Shown here piece after piece: positions 53,860 through 63,562 of a stretch of DNA of 64,000 nucleotides (position 1 is its first letter; each line of letters begins with the position of its first letter). The translations under genes and the position numbers were made by a program. The notes under the pieces were generated by a model that was given only the letters and a program-made list of their open reading frames with translations, ran no database searches and had not been told where the DNA came from. Origin of the DNA: Planctomicrobium piriforme (GTDB lineage: Bacteria > Planctomycetota > Planctomycetia > Pirellulales > UBA1268). The stretch lies in the NCBI GenBank assembly GCA_945861585.1, contig CAMAVC010000002.1, positions 1 to 64,000 on the forward strand, given 5' to 3'.

Positions 53860-56800
53860 CTACGGCTGCTGTGCCCGGGCCCGTTTGAAGGGATCGACGC
53901 GGCCGCCGCCGGGGCCTGGCGGCGGCGCGTTCGACGGCTGGCCGAAGGGGAGGAGCTTCGGCCATTCGAGGTTCATGCCCGGCCACTGCGGCACAGCCGG
54001 CAGCGGCCGCGTTGTGTCGGCTTGCGCGTCGGGGCCCGCCGGCGGGCGCGGTACGGCCGGCCCGGGGAGTGGCACGGCGATCGTGCCCGGGCCCAGCATG
54101 TCGCCCGGCTTTGGAAAGGCACTCGCTCCCGGTGTTGGCGGCGTCGTCGAGACGAGCGTGCCACCCACGCCACCCATCCGGTCGAGCACCCGCACGGTCA
54201 CCTCGTCGATGCGCGCTTCGCCGAGGCCGGTGAGTGCAAAGGTCAGCGTGAAGGGTTCGCCTGCCGCGTCGGCTGGCACGATCCGGTAGAGCACGAGCCG
54301 GCGCCAGCCTGGCGACTGCCCCACCCGTTCGGCGAGCGCGGGCCCGCCCAGCGAGTCGAACACGAGCAGTCCGTCGACGCTCCCCTTGATCGGCTGCGGC
54401 ACCCACACGCGGGCCTCGATCTCGAGCAGCTTGCCAGTCGGTGGCTGGAGCGGCGGGGTGGTGATCCAGACGGGCGGCGTCTCCACCACGTCGGGGGCGG
54501 CTGCCGCATTGACGGCCTCTGCCCGCATTCGCAGCGATGCGTTGCCGCCGGCGGGTTCGCTGCGGGTGATTTCGACGGCCGTGCGCAGATCGGTCTGGGG
54601 GAGGGCGAAGTGCCGCCAGCCCGCGCCGGCGAGATCCTCGATGCGCTCCATGCCTCCGGCGGGCAGCAGGTTGTCGCCGGCCGCGATGCCGCCGAGGGCG
54701 TCGATGAATCGCCAGTGCTCGGCGAGCGTGGCGTCGGAGGTGGCGAGCGGCCCGGCCACGAGCGAGCCGATGGCCACGATGCCGCGCTCCCACGTGAGCC
54801 GTTCGAACTGCCCGCCGATCGCGGCTGCGCGTTCGAAGCGGGCGAGCGCCGTCGCGGGGTCGGTGACGGCGAGCGCTTCGCCTTCGGCGGCCGATCGCTG
54901 CGCCTCCCCGAGCATCCTCGCGGCCGGCAGGTGGCCGAGTGCCGAGGGGGGCAGCCGAGCCAGCAATTCGGCGCCGTCTGCCAGCACGATCGCCGCCTGG
55001 GCACGGGCGGAGGAGAGTGCGATCGGCGCGAGCTCCCGGGCCCGTTCCTGCACGTGCCCGGTCACGGCCGGTTCACCACTCAAGAGCAGCAGGCCCGACG
55101 AGCGAAACCCGTCGATCACGATCGACACGCCGCCGGTCACGCGGCGCTGGCGGGCGGGCCGCAGGCCGCCGGGATGCACCTCCCACGCCTGGTGCGCTTC
55201 CGGCACACCCGGCACGAGGAGCGTCAGCGGCGCTCCGTCGTCGGGCAGGTCGCCTGCGTAGTGGCGGGCGACCACCTGTGAGCCCTGCACGCCCCGCCAC
55301 ACGAGCACCATGCGGGCCCGCGCCGCCTCCACGACCACGGCCTTCACCTCCGGGTCGCTCGCCTGGGCGGTGGAGGCGTAGCGGCCGGCGGCGGCCCACG
55401 GTTCGAGGAGTTTGAGCTCGAGGTTCATCGCCTGGGCGGCGGTCGCCCGCGCTCGCGACTCACGGTCGTCGCCATCGATGCGGCGGGTCGACGCGAAGAG
55501 AATGCCGCGGCTGCCGGCGGCCACGGCCGTGAAGGCGGCGAGTGTCAGGCTCTCGGGATCGACCGCCAGCCCCCGGGCTCCGATGCCCGAGAGCGCCGCG
55601 GCCTGCCTGGCCGTGCGCGGATCGAGCTCCGTCGAGAGCGTGGCGATGATCGGGGTGCCGGGCCGCGAGAGCCGCGGCCGCTCCTTGAGCCAGGTGAGAT
55701 AATCGTCGAGCTCGAGGCTTGTTCCCAGCACCGTGCGCCGCGCCACGAGCATGTCGACATGCCGCGAGATCGTGCGCAGCCCCGAGTCGGCCGAGGCGAT
55801 GAGCCCGCGGCCGCCGCGTAGGTCGCAGGCCCGCACCCGGCGGGCCCGTTCCGCGAGCGCCTCCACGTCGGCCTCGGCGAGGCCCGCGCCGAGATCCCAG
55901 AGCAGCACGCGGTCCCAGTTCGAGGAAAAGACCGGTAGCGACTCGGGATCGCGGATATCCACGTCGGGCAAGAGGGGCGGCGGGCAGATCACCCACATGC
56001 CGGTGCGGCGCGCCTCGGCGAGCAGATCGCTCGAGGCGGGTGCCGGCAGCCGTACGCAGTTGAAGCCGAGCGCGGCGATCGTCTCGAGCGGCTCGCCATT
56101 GTGGTCGAGCGCTCGCGGGAAGAACGGCAGGCCGGCCACTTCCAACACGCCGCGGTTGATGCCGCTGGTCAGGTCGGCCGGTGCCGCGACTGGCGCGGGG
56201 GTGGTGGGCGCTGCGGGCGGCTGGGCCGGCTGGGCCGGTCCACTGCCTGCCGGCGGTGCGAACTGCGCCGGCACGACGGCGGGGTCGTGTCGCGTGGTGA
56301 TGGGCGCTGTGGCCACCGCGGGTGCCGGTGGCGTGGCGGCGAGCGTGGTGATGCTGCCCTGCACGAGCAGGTCGTCGATCGCCACGTCGTAGCGGCCCGG
56401 GCTCGAATAGAGTTCGAGCACGAGGTGCGTGACGACCGCGCCCGACAGGTCTCCCGTGGGGCCGTGTTCGGCGCGGAGGGCGAGCAGTTGTCGCTTGAGG
56501 CCGTCTGCGAGCGAGCCCACTTCGAGCAGTTCCCAGCGGTCGGCGTCTTTCGAGATCGAGCCCGGCACGAGCACGTCCACGGGCTGTCCGGTCTTGGGTG
56601 CGATGAAGTTTGGCAGCCGCACGCGGGCCGCGAGGCGGATGTCGGGCCGGGTGGCGCGCACCCAGAGCCCGGCCTTCCATTCGTCGATCACCCGGGCCTC
56701 GCCAACGGGCGTGTGCAGCCGCAGGGTGGTGCCGGCCGAGGCGTCGATCACGACGCGTTCGCAGGCGGCCCCACGATGCGGAGCTTCGCGCGATCGGGTG

Positions 56801-57000
56801 TGGGAGACGACGCGATGATTCACGTCCGACTCAGCCACCGTCCAGCTCGTGGCCGGCTCCTCGAAGGTCTCCTCGATCGTGGCGGCGGCCGCGGCATTCG
56901 CGAGGCCGATGCCCCACGCGACGAGGGCAGCCCGGCGCAGCCAGGCTGGAGGCGCGCGGCCGGCGGCAGATGGGCGAGGGTGCAGCGCAGCTCTCTGCAT
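53860..57000 (-). CDS. Large exported protein of unknown function
   Basis: This 1046-residue protein is not recognised. The ATG at 57000 gives a signal peptide (basic start, then RRAALVAWGIGLANAAAA). Residues ~40-220 look like a beta-sandwich (carbohydrate-binding-like). After a Pro/Ala linker, residues ~270-560 have a TIM-barrel-like run (GLPFFPRALDHNGEPLETIA, then ALGFNCVRLPAPAS and TGMWVICPPPLL), but no clear acidic catalytic pair. The remainder is mixed, and the C-terminus is Pro/Gly-rich and low in complexity. Such layouts occur in planctomycete secreted carbohydrate-active proteins; that role is inference. It is divergent from the kinase gene across a 122-base gap and convergent with plsC across the repeat cluster. 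Confidence 0.55.
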   Translation of the reverse strand: MQRAALHPRPSAAGRAPPAWLRRAALVAWGIGLANAAAAATIEETFEEPATSWTVAESDVNHRVVSHTRSREAPHRGAACERVVIDASAGTTLRLHTPVGEARVIDEWKAGLWVRATRPDIRLAARVRLPNFIAPKTGQPVDVLVPGSISKDADRWELLEVGSLADGLKRQLLALRAEHGPTGDLSGAVVTHLVLELYSSPGRYDVAIDDLLVQGSITTLAATPPAPAVATAPITTRHDPAVVPAQFAPPAGSGPAQPAQPPAAPTTPAPVAAPADLTSGINRGVLEVAGLPFFPRALDHNGEPLETIAALGFNCVRLPAPASSDLLAEARRTGMWVICPPPLLPDVDIRDPESLPVFSSNWDRVLLWDLGAGLAEADVEALAERARRVRACDLRGGRGLIASADSGLRTISRHVDMLVARRTVLGTSLELDDYLTWLKERPRLSRPGTPIIATLSTELDPRTARQAAALSGIGARGLAVDPESLTLAAFTAVAAGSRGILFASTRRIDGDDRESRARATAAQAMNLELKLLEPWAAAGRYASTAQASDPEVKAVVVEAARARMVLVWRGVQGSQVVARHYAGDLPDDGAPLTLLVPGVPEAHQAWEVHPGGLRPARQRRVTGGVSIVIDGFRSSGLLLLSGEPAVTGHVQERARELAPIALSSARAQAAIVLADGAELLARLPPSALGHLPAARMLGEAQRSAAEGEALAVTDPATALARFERAAAIGGQFERLTWERGIVAIGSLVAGPLATSDATLAEHWRFIDALGGIAAGDNLLPAGGMERIEDLAGAGWRHFALPQTDLRTAVEITRSEPAGGNASLRMRAEAVNAAAAPDVVETPPVWITTPPLQPPTGKLLEIEARVWVPQPIKGSVDGLLVFDSLGGPALAERVGQSPGWRRLVLYRIVPADAAGEPFTLTFALTGLGEARIDEVTVRVLDRMGGVGGTLVSTTPPTPGASAFPKPGDMLGPGTIAVPLPGPAVPRPPAGPDAQADTTRPLPAVPQWPGMNLEWPKLLPFGQPSNAPPPGPGGGRVDPFKRARAQQP

Positions 57001-57122
57001 CGGCGGTTCCGCAGGGATTCGGTGTGAACGCGGCTTGTAGCAGTCAACGCCGCGCCGGCTCCAGACCACCCTCCCGCCCCAAGCCACCCAAAGCCCTTGC
57101 ACTCTCGCGGCGGGGGTGAAAA

Positions 57123-58637
57123 ATGAAGAATTCGCCAGCTCCGCCGGTCGCCCTGCGTCAGCCCACTCGCATGAAACCCACCACGGCCGAGGAGCTCGCC
57201 AGCCGCGCCGAGGAGTTGCAACTCCTCGGTGCTGGCGATCTGCACGAGGTGTGGGCTGAGCTCGGCGGCCGCAACGTGCCGATCGAGGCGTTCGGGTCGG
57301 CGCTCCTGCGCCACGAACTGCTCACAAGCTACCAACTCGAGCGGCTGATCCGTGGCGACAAGCAGGGGTTTTTCTACGGCACCGCGAAGATCCTCTATCA
57401 GGTCGGTGCCGGGTCGTTCGCCCGGGTCTACCGTGCTCGGCACGTCGACACCGGTGCGACGATCGCCGTGAAGGTGCTCCGCAGTCGCTTCAGCGCCGAT
57501 CCGGAGAAGTGCAAGTCGTTTCGGCGCGAGGGCGAGATGGGCCGCCTGCTCCGCCATCCCAACATCGTCGCGATCGAAGACGTGGGGCAGCAAAACAACA
57601 CGAGCTACATCACGATGGAGTTCGTCGAGGGGCAGACGCTCCGCGAGCTCATCCGCATCCGCGGCGCGGTCGACGTGCCCCATGCCGTCGACATCCTCGC
57701 CCAGCTGCTCGCCGGCCTCGAGTATGCCCACCGGCGCGGCCTCACGCATCGCGATCTGAAGGCCTCCAACGTGCTCGTATCGGCGACGGGCGTGGCGAAG
57801 CTCGTAGACTTCGGTCTGGCGGGTGTCGATGCCGAGACGGGCGACAAGTCGCTTGGCAAGATGGATCAGCCGCGCACGATCGACTACGCGACGCTCGAGA
57901 ATCTCGCCGGCATGAAAGACGACAGCCTGCGGAGCGACATCTTCTTCCTCGGCACGATCGTCTACCTGGCGTTGTCGGGCAAATCGGCCCTCAAGGAAAC
58001 TCGGGATCGCGCGGAGCGGGGCAACCCGCGGCGGTTCACGTCGATCGAGCCCTTGCAAGCGGCTGCCCCGAAGGTGCCGCGCGACGTGGTCGACGTCGTG
58101 TCGCGGATGCTGGCGCTCGATCCGATGGATCGCTGGCAGACGGCGGCGGACGCCCGGCGGGCCGTCGAGCCGTTGCAGGCGAAATATGCCGGGGGCGACG
58201 GGGCCGTCGCCGCGGTCGGGGCGACGGCGGCCACGCCGGCCGGGGTGGCTCCGAAGGCCGCGACACGCGGCACGCTGATGGTCGTCGAGACCGGGGAGGA
58301 GTCGCAGCAATCGCTGCGGCAGATGTTTACGGGCCTCGGGTATCGCGTGCTCATGACGGAGAACCCGGAGCGTGCCCTGGGCCGGTTTTCCACGACGCCG
58401 CTGCCGGCCGATTGCCTCGTGGTGAGCGCCCAGGCGCTCGGTGACAAGGCACTCGAAGCCTTCAATAGGCTCTCGACCGACTCGTTTTTTTCAGGCGTGC
58501 CGGCGATCCTGCTCGTGAGCCCGGGCCAGCGCGAACTCGCCGCCCGGGCGCTCGTAGACGACCGCCGCAAGACGCTCGAAGCGCCCGTGAAGGGCCCCGA
58601 GATCACGGCCCTCATCGACGCGGTCGTCAAGAAGTAA
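57123..58637 (+). CDS. Serine/threonine protein kinase with C-terminal degenerate receiver domain
   Basis: This 504-residue protein has a Hanks-type kinase domain (~90-350): glycine loop VGAGSFARVYRA, K117 in IAVKVLR, catalytic HRDLKASN (H209-N216), and DFG at 229-231. The activation segment ends TIDYATLEN instead of the usual APE-type text. No transmembrane helix follows. After an Ala-rich linker, residues ~384-504 form a receiver-like fold (TLMVVETGEESQQSLRQMF) in which the acceptor-aspartate site reads CLVVSAQ, so serine replaces Asp, and the acidic pair is VET. The unit is therefore a kinase with a pseudo-receiver. Residues ~20-85, before the kinase, are helical and of unknown role. The second ATG (M17) is an alternative start. 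Confidence 0.88.
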   Translation: MKNSPAPPVALRQPTRMKPTTAEELASRAEELQLLGAGDLHEVWAELGGRNVPIEAFGSALLRHELLTSYQLERLIRGDKQGFFYGTAKILYQVGAGSFARVYRARHVDTGATIAVKVLRSRFSADPEKCKSFRREGEMGRLLRHPNIVAIEDVGQQNNTSYITMEFVEGQTLRELIRIRGAVDVPHAVDILAQLLAGLEYAHRRGLTHRDLKASNVLVSATGVAKLVDFGLAGVDAETGDKSLGKMDQPRTIDYATLENLAGMKDDSLRSDIFFLGTIVYLALSGKSALKETRDRAERGNPRRFTSIEPLQAAAPKVPRDVVDVVSRMLALDPMDRWQTAADARRAVEPLQAKYAGGDGAVAAVGATAATPAGVAPKAATRGTLMVVETGEESQQSLRQMFTGLGYRVLMTENPERALGRFSTTPLPADCLVVSAQALGDKALEAFNRLSTDSFFSGVPAILLVSPGQRELAARALVDDRRKTLEAPVKGPEITALIDAVVKK

Positions 58638-58675
58638 CTGTGTGACCAGCCAATGCCAGGCCCGGAGGCCTGTCG

Positions 58676-59398
58676 CTATTTCGAATGCAGGCCGCACTCG
58701 GTCTTCGCCGTGCCACTCCAGCGGCCGGCGCGTTCGTCTTCGCCGGCCGTCACCGCCCGGGTGCATGGCCAGCAGCCGATGCTCACGTAGCCCTGATCGT
58801 GGAGCGGGTTGTAGGGGATGGCTTCCTTCACGATCAGGTCCCACACCTTGGCCTTCGTCCAGTTGGCCAGCGGCGAGATCTTCACCACGCCGAACTTCGC
58901 ATCCCAGCCCACGATGGGCACCACGGCGCGGTCGTTGCTCTGGTCGCGACGGATACCGCTCATCCAGGCGTCGAAGTTCGTGAGCACCCGCTGGATGATC
59001 ACGATCTTTCGGTCGTGGCAGCAGCGGTTGGAGTCGGTGCGGTAGAGCGGGCCTCCGTGGAGCCGCTCGTATTCCTCGACCGTCGTCTCGGGCCGCTCCA
59101 AGGCCACCTCGATGCCATACCGCTTCGCGAGGCGGTCCCGAAGTTCCAGCGTCTCGGCAAACTGGTAGCCCGTTTCCAGGTTGAAGACGTGCGTTTTCGG
59201 GGCCACGGCGGCGAGCCAGTGGATGATCGCGCAGCCCTCGGGCCCGAAGGCGGTGGCCATCGTGAGTCGGTCGCCAAACCGTTCGGCCGCCCAGCGGATG
59301 ATCTCCGGTGGCTCAGCGGTTTCGAGCGCCGCGCTGGCGGCAGCCAGCTGCTCGAGCAGGGCGGGCGCGGGTTCGCGAGGTTCTGCGGAATTCGTCAT
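58676..59398 (-). CDS. cysH: Assimilatory adenylyl-sulfate reductase (CysH type)
   Basis: This 240-residue enzyme reduces adenylyl sulfate to sulfite in sulfur assimilation. It shows the PP-loop-like start TMATAFGPEGCAIIHWL, the [4Fe-4S] cysteines C126-C127 (NRCCHDRK) and C209-x2-C212 (GCWPC), and the catalytic C235 in TECGLHSK. The iron-sulfur cysteines mark it as an APS-using (thioredoxin-dependent) rather than PAPS-using form. No other sulfate genes are nearby. It is divergent from rhaB across a 107-base gap. Confidence 0.93.
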   Translation of the reverse strand: MTNSAEPREPAPALLEQLAAASAALETAEPPEIIRWAAERFGDRLTMATAFGPEGCAIIHWLAAVAPKTHVFNLETGYQFAETLELRDRLAKRYGIEVALERPETTVEEYERLHGGPLYRTDSNRCCHDRKIVIIQRVLTNFDAWMSGIRRDQSNDRAVVPIVGWDAKFGVVKISPLANWTKAKVWDLIVKEAIPYNPLHDQGYVSIGCWPCTRAVTAGEDERAGRWSGTAKTECGLHSK

Positions 59399-59505
59399 GC
59401 TTATCTAACGATAGGGGTTTTTGGGGGATTTATCGACCCTGGCTGTGGCGGCCGTTAGGCTGACGCCCACGCGGGTTTCCCCCCACACTTCAGGAGCAAA
59501 GGCGC

Positions 59506-61002
59506 ATGGCGCGGACCGTAGCATTGGCAGTCGATTTGGGGGCATCGGGTGGACGGGTGGTCTCCGGAGCGTTCGACGGCCGGCTTCTCGAACTCGAGGA
59601 GATTCATCGCTTCGAGAATGGGCCCGTGATGTTCGCCGGGGAGCTGGTCTGGGATCTCGTCCGGCTCTGGCACGAGGTGGTCCGGGGGCTGCGGCTGGCC
59701 GCCGACCGGCATGGCGCGGCGGTGAAGACCGTGGGCGTCGACACCTGGGGCGTCGACTTCTCGTTTCTGGGCGGCGACGGCACGCTGCTTGCCAATCCCG
59801 TCTGCTACCGCGACGCCCGCACCCACGGCATGCTCGCAGCCGCCGAGGCGATCGTGCCTCGCGCCGAGATCTTCGCGGCCACGGGCCTGCAGTTCATGGA
59901 GATTAATTCGCTCTATCAACTGCTCGCCCTCAAGAAGCGAAACGCCACCGTGCTCGAGGCGGCCGACCGGCTCCTGATGATCCCCGACATCTTCCATTGG
60001 CTGCTCTCGGGGCAGGCGTCCAACGAGCACACCAACGCCTCTACGTCGCAGTGCTACGACCCTCAGACGCATGACTGGGCGTTTGGGATGCTCGAGCGGT
60101 TCGGTCTGCCGCGGCAGGCATTCGGCCCGCTCGTGGAGCCGGGCACGTCGCTCGGTGGCCTGCGGCCCGAGGTCGCGGCCGAAACGAGCCTCAGGGGCGT
60201 GTCGGTCGTCGTACCCGGCACGCACGACACGGCCAGTGCCGTCGCCGCGGTGCCCGCCACCGAGCCGCCGAGCCCCCGGCCCGACTGGTGCTATGTGAGC
60301 CTGGGCACGTGGGCCCTCGTCGGCGCCGAGCTCGATCGACCGCTCGTCACGCCCGCGTGCCGGGCGCGCAACTTCACCAACGAGGGCGGCATCGGTGGCA
60401 CGACGCGGCTCCTGAAAAACGTCTGCGGCCTGTGGCTCGTGCAGCAGTGCCGCGCCGCCTGGCAACGGGCGGGCAAGGAATGGACGTGGGAGCAGCTCAC
60501 GGCGCTCGCCGCCGAGGCGCCGCCGCTCGTCACGCTCGTCGACCCAAATCATCCGTCGCTCGTCGCGCCGGCCGACATGCCCGAGGCCATCCGAAAGCTT
60601 GCCCGCGAGTCGGGCGAACCGGTGCCCGAGTCGACCGCCGCCGTGGTGCGCACGGCACTCGAGAGCGTGGCCGCGGCCGTGCGGGCCACGCTCGTCGAAC
60701 TCGACGAACTGGTCGGCCGCAGAATCTCGCGCATTCACGTGGTGGGTGGCGGCGTGAAAAACGCCCTGCTGTGCCAGATGATCGCCGATGCCACCGATCG
60801 ACCGGTACTGGCGGGTCCCGTGGAGGCCACGGCAATCGGCAATCTGCTCGTCCAGCATCTCGCTCGGGAAGGGGCGGTCGATCTGCGGAGTGTGCGGGCG
60901 GTGGTCCGCGACAGCTTCGAGATCACTCGCTTTGAACCGCGGGATCCGGCTCGCTGGGCGCTTCGGCTGGCGGGGGCAACGGGGCCCGAAAGGCGACGCT
61001 GA
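59506..61002 (+). CDS. rhaB: Rhamnulokinase
   Basis: This FGGY-family kinase phosphorylates L-rhamnulose. The 498 residues start with VALAVDLGASGGRVVSGAFD, then TVGVDTWGVDFSFLGGDG, the mid-region SNEHTNASTSQCYDPQTHDW, and the C-terminal HVVGGGVKNALLCQMIADAT nucleotide-binding block. These match RhaB more closely than xylulo- or glycerol kinases. A strong AGGAG precedes the ATG. No rhaA, rhaD or regulator is adjacent, so the pathway genes are elsewhere. The last 80 bases overlap a convergent gene. Confidence 0.9.
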   Translation: MARTVALAVDLGASGGRVVSGAFDGRLLELEEIHRFENGPVMFAGELVWDLVRLWHEVVRGLRLAADRHGAAVKTVGVDTWGVDFSFLGGDGTLLANPVCYRDARTHGMLAAAEAIVPRAEIFAATGLQFMEINSLYQLLALKKRNATVLEAADRLLMIPDIFHWLLSGQASNEHTNASTSQCYDPQTHDWAFGMLERFGLPRQAFGPLVEPGTSLGGLRPEVAAETSLRGVSVVVPGTHDTASAVAAVPATEPPSPRPDWCYVSLGTWALVGAELDRPLVTPACRARNFTNEGGIGGTTRLLKNVCGLWLVQQCRAAWQRAGKEWTWEQLTALAAEAPPLVTLVDPNHPSLVAPADMPEAIRKLARESGEPVPESTAAVVRTALESVAAAVRATLVELDELVGRRISRIHVVGGGVKNALLCQMIADATDRPVLAGPVEATAIGNLLVQHLAREGAVDLRSVRAVVRDSFEITRFEPRDPARWALRLAGATGPERRR

Positions 61003-61438
61003 AGGCGATCATCCCCACGAGCGACGCCACGATGAAGGCGGCCGCCCAGATCGACCGCTTCAGCCAGAGCTTCGCGATCCGCTCTTCCTCGGCATGCCGG
61101 GCCTTCGCCTGCTTCTTGCGATGCTCGAGGCTGTCTTCCTTGCGGAGCGTGAAGAGCTCGTTGCATTCCGGGCACACCACCTGCTGCTCGAGCATGTGGG
61201 GCTTGGCGGTGAGCACGTGGCCGCGCGGGCAGGGAATGCGATAGGTCTTCTGTTTCGTGGCCGCCTTTGGAGCCGCCGTCTGCGCGGGGGGAGCCGCCGG
61301 CAGGGCGGGCATGCCGGGCGGCGCTGGCGCCGCGGCCGCAGCCCGACAGATCGGGCAGACGGCCTGGCCGCCGACCGTGACGGTGGGGCCGCGATATCCG
61401 CAGGCACAACTGACGGCTTCGGCCACCCGCTCCGTCAC
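60923..61438 (-). CDS. Zinc-ribbon membrane protein of unknown function
   Basis: This 171-residue protein starts at the GTG at 61438, which overlaps the TGA of the ABC exporter (GTGA). It has two zinc-ribbon-like parts: CACGYRG with CPICR (~11-32), and IPCPRGHVLTAKPHMLEQQ then VVCPECNELF (~70-95). Between them is a Pro/Ala linker. One membrane helix follows (IWAAAFIVASLVGMIAFSVA, ~128-150), with a short acidic tail. The 3' end overlaps rhaB by 80 bases in convergent orientation. The translational coupling suggests a link with the exporter, but the function is unknown. Confidence 0.7.
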   Translation of the reverse strand: MTERVAEAVSCACGYRGPTVTVGGQAVCPICRAAAAAPAPPGMPALPAAPPAQTAAPKAATKQKTYRIPCPRGHVLTAKPHMLEQQVVCPECNELFTLRKEDSLEHRKKQAKARHAEEERIAKLWLKRSIWAAAFIVASLVGMIAFSVAFRAPLPPPAEAPSEPDPAVQSE

Positions 61439-63384
61439 GCAGCCTGCATCTGGGCAGCCGGCCGCTTCGTGACGACTCCGTGTTCCACCTTGATGATCGC
61501 GTCGGCGAGCGCCAGCGTGCTCGCCCGGTGCGTGATCATGATCACGGTACGGTTTTCGACATAGCGTGCAAGGGCCTCGTGGATGAGCCGCTCGCTCTCC
61601 ACGTCGATCTGGCTCGTGGCCTCGTCGAGCACGAGGATCTCGGCGTTGCGGAGAAACGCCCGGGCAAGCGCGATTCGCTGCCGCTGGCCGCCGGACAAGC
61701 GAAAGCCGTTGGGGCCCACCATCGTGCGGTAGCCGTCGGGAAATTCGGAGATGAATTCGTGGGCGTGGGCCTTCGTCGCCGCTTCGATGATTTCCTCTTC
61801 CGATGCGTCCCAGCGGCCGTAGCGGATGTTGTAGAGGATCGACTCGTTGAACAGCTCCGTCTGCTGCGTGACCATCGCGATCCGGCGACGCAGATCGTGG
61901 AGCATCATGTCAGTGAGCGGCACGCCATCGAGGAGCACGGCGCCCTGCGTCGGGTCGTAGAACCGGCAGACAAGGTTCACGAGCGTGCTCTTGCCGCCGC
62001 CGTTGGGGCCCACGATCGCCACCCGTTCGCCGAACGGGATCGTGAGGTTCACGCCTGAGAGCACCGTGTCGATGCCGTCGTAGCTGAACGACACGTTCTC
62101 CAGGCGGATCTCGCGATGCGGGCTGGCCACGGTCTTGGGCTCGGCCGGCTCGCTGAGCTTCGAGGGCGTGTCGAGCAGCGGGTAGAGCTGCTGGGCGCCC
62201 ACGATGCCGAGGTTCACGCCGGTGAACACGCCCGAGAGCTTGCGCACCGGGTCACTCGCCCCGATGAGCATTCCGAAAAACACCATGATCCCGGGCACCG
62301 TCATCGGCCGCTCCGTCATCGTGAGCCCGAAGATCTGCGTCTCTTGGTTGATCACCAGCCAGGCGCCGACGGCGATCGACGTGGCCACCATCCCGATGCC
62401 GAGGATCTCGGTGATCGGGTTGGCAAGCGCGAAGTAGAAGCTGTGCCACATGCCCGTCTTCATCATGTCGCGGGTGCAGGAGCGGAAGCGTTGCCGCTCG
62501 AAATCCTCCATCGTGTAGGCCTGCACGGTGAGCACGTTGTTGAGCGCCTCGAGGAGCACGTGGTGGAAGCCGAGCGCCTTGGCGAGGATGCCTCGCGAGA
62601 TGCCGCGGATCTGCCGGTTGAGCCACACCATCAGAAAGCCCACCACCGGGGCCATCGTCAGGCAGGCGAGCGTGAGCTGCCAGGAGATGCACATGGCCCC
62701 CGCGAGGCAGGCGGCGATCTTCAAGGGCTCGGTGACGGCCCCGCCGAACACGCTCGTGATGCCGCTTGTGAGCATCTCCGACGTGCCTGTGACCTGGGCC
62801 ATGAAGCCGGCCGAGCCGTTGCGCATGAACTGCGCGCGGTCGAGCGACAGCGCCTTGTCGAACACACGGAGACGCAGATCGCGGCTGATGTTCATAGCCA
62901 CCCAGGTGACGATCAGCGTGCTCGTGAGCAGGAAGGCATGTTTGATGAACGTGCTGGCCACGACGAAGGCCACGACCCACAGCACGGTGGTGAACGGATC
63001 GGTGGGCAAGAGGCGGTCGAGCCAGGGCCCGAGCTTCTCAGAGGAGTAGACCACGGCCTCGTCGCCACGAACCGCGAGCGAGAGTGCGTCGAGCCGGGTG
63101 CGGATGCGGGCCGCGTCGGCCACCGGCATCTCGCCGGCGGCGAGCTTCGTTTCGAGATCGGCCTGTTCCTTGCGGGCCGCCTCGACCCGCGTCTGGGCGT
63201 CGGAGAGGCGCCGGGTGTTCCATGACTGGAGCGAGTCGCCGTTGAGGGTCACCTCGATGATCGGAAACAGGGCGGCGATATTCGCGCCCCACAGGCTGGC
63301 CACGCCCGCCGAGCAGAGAAACGAGGCCACCAGCAGGGGCCATCGTTTGGCGGCGTCACGAAGGGCACGAAGAAAGTAGTGCAT
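61435..63384 (-). CDS. ABC exporter, MsbA-like, fused membrane and ATPase domains
   Basis: This 649-residue half-transporter has a six-helix membrane domain (~15-385) and a C-terminal ATPase: Walker A IVGPNGGGKSTLVNLV, Q-loop TQQTELFNES, signature RLSGGQRQRIALARA, Walker B ILVLDEATSQID and the switch histidine ITHRAST. Between the first two helices is an unusually long, charged, coiled-coil-like extracytoplasmic segment (~35-120). The MsbA/lipid-flippase subgroup is suggested by overall shape, but the substrate is not known. The ATG at 63384 is chosen; the frame upstream to 63558 has no conserved content. Confidence 0.85.
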   Translation of the reverse strand: MHYFLRALRDAAKRWPLLVASFLCSAGVASLWGANIAALFPIIEVTLNGDSLQSWNTRRLSDAQTRVEAARKEQADLETKLAAGEMPVADAARIRTRLDALSLAVRGDEAVVYSSEKLGPWLDRLLPTDPFTTVLWVVAFVVASTFIKHAFLLTSTLIVTWVAMNISRDLRLRVFDKALSLDRAQFMRNGSAGFMAQVTGTSEMLTSGITSVFGGAVTEPLKIAACLAGAMCISWQLTLACLTMAPVVGFLMVWLNRQIRGISRGILAKALGFHHVLLEALNNVLTVQAYTMEDFERQRFRSCTRDMMKTGMWHSFYFALANPITEILGIGMVATSIAVGAWLVINQETQIFGLTMTERPMTVPGIMVFFGMLIGASDPVRKLSGVFTGVNLGIVGAQQLYPLLDTPSKLSEPAEPKTVASPHREIRLENVSFSYDGIDTVLSGVNLTIPFGERVAIVGPNGGGKSTLVNLVCRFYDPTQGAVLLDGVPLTDMMLHDLRRRIAMVTQQTELFNESILYNIRYGRWDASEEEIIEAATKAHAHEFISEFPDGYRTMVGPNGFRLSGGQRQRIALARAFLRNAEILVLDEATSQIDVESERLIHEALARYVENRTVIMITHRASTLALADAIIKVEHGVVTKRPAAQMQAA

Positions 63385-63562
63385 TGAGGAGAGGAATCGG
63401 AATCGCGGGCAGGCGGCGTCAGTCAACGACCATTCATGACCACCCGGGAAAGCTGCCGCGGCTGCGCGAAACTGCGCAAGCAGGTGCGGCGGGCGATCCC
63501 GTGCGGGTGGGGAGAGTAGTACGGGCCCGGTCTCGGGCTCAAGCCCGGAAATGACCACGGAG

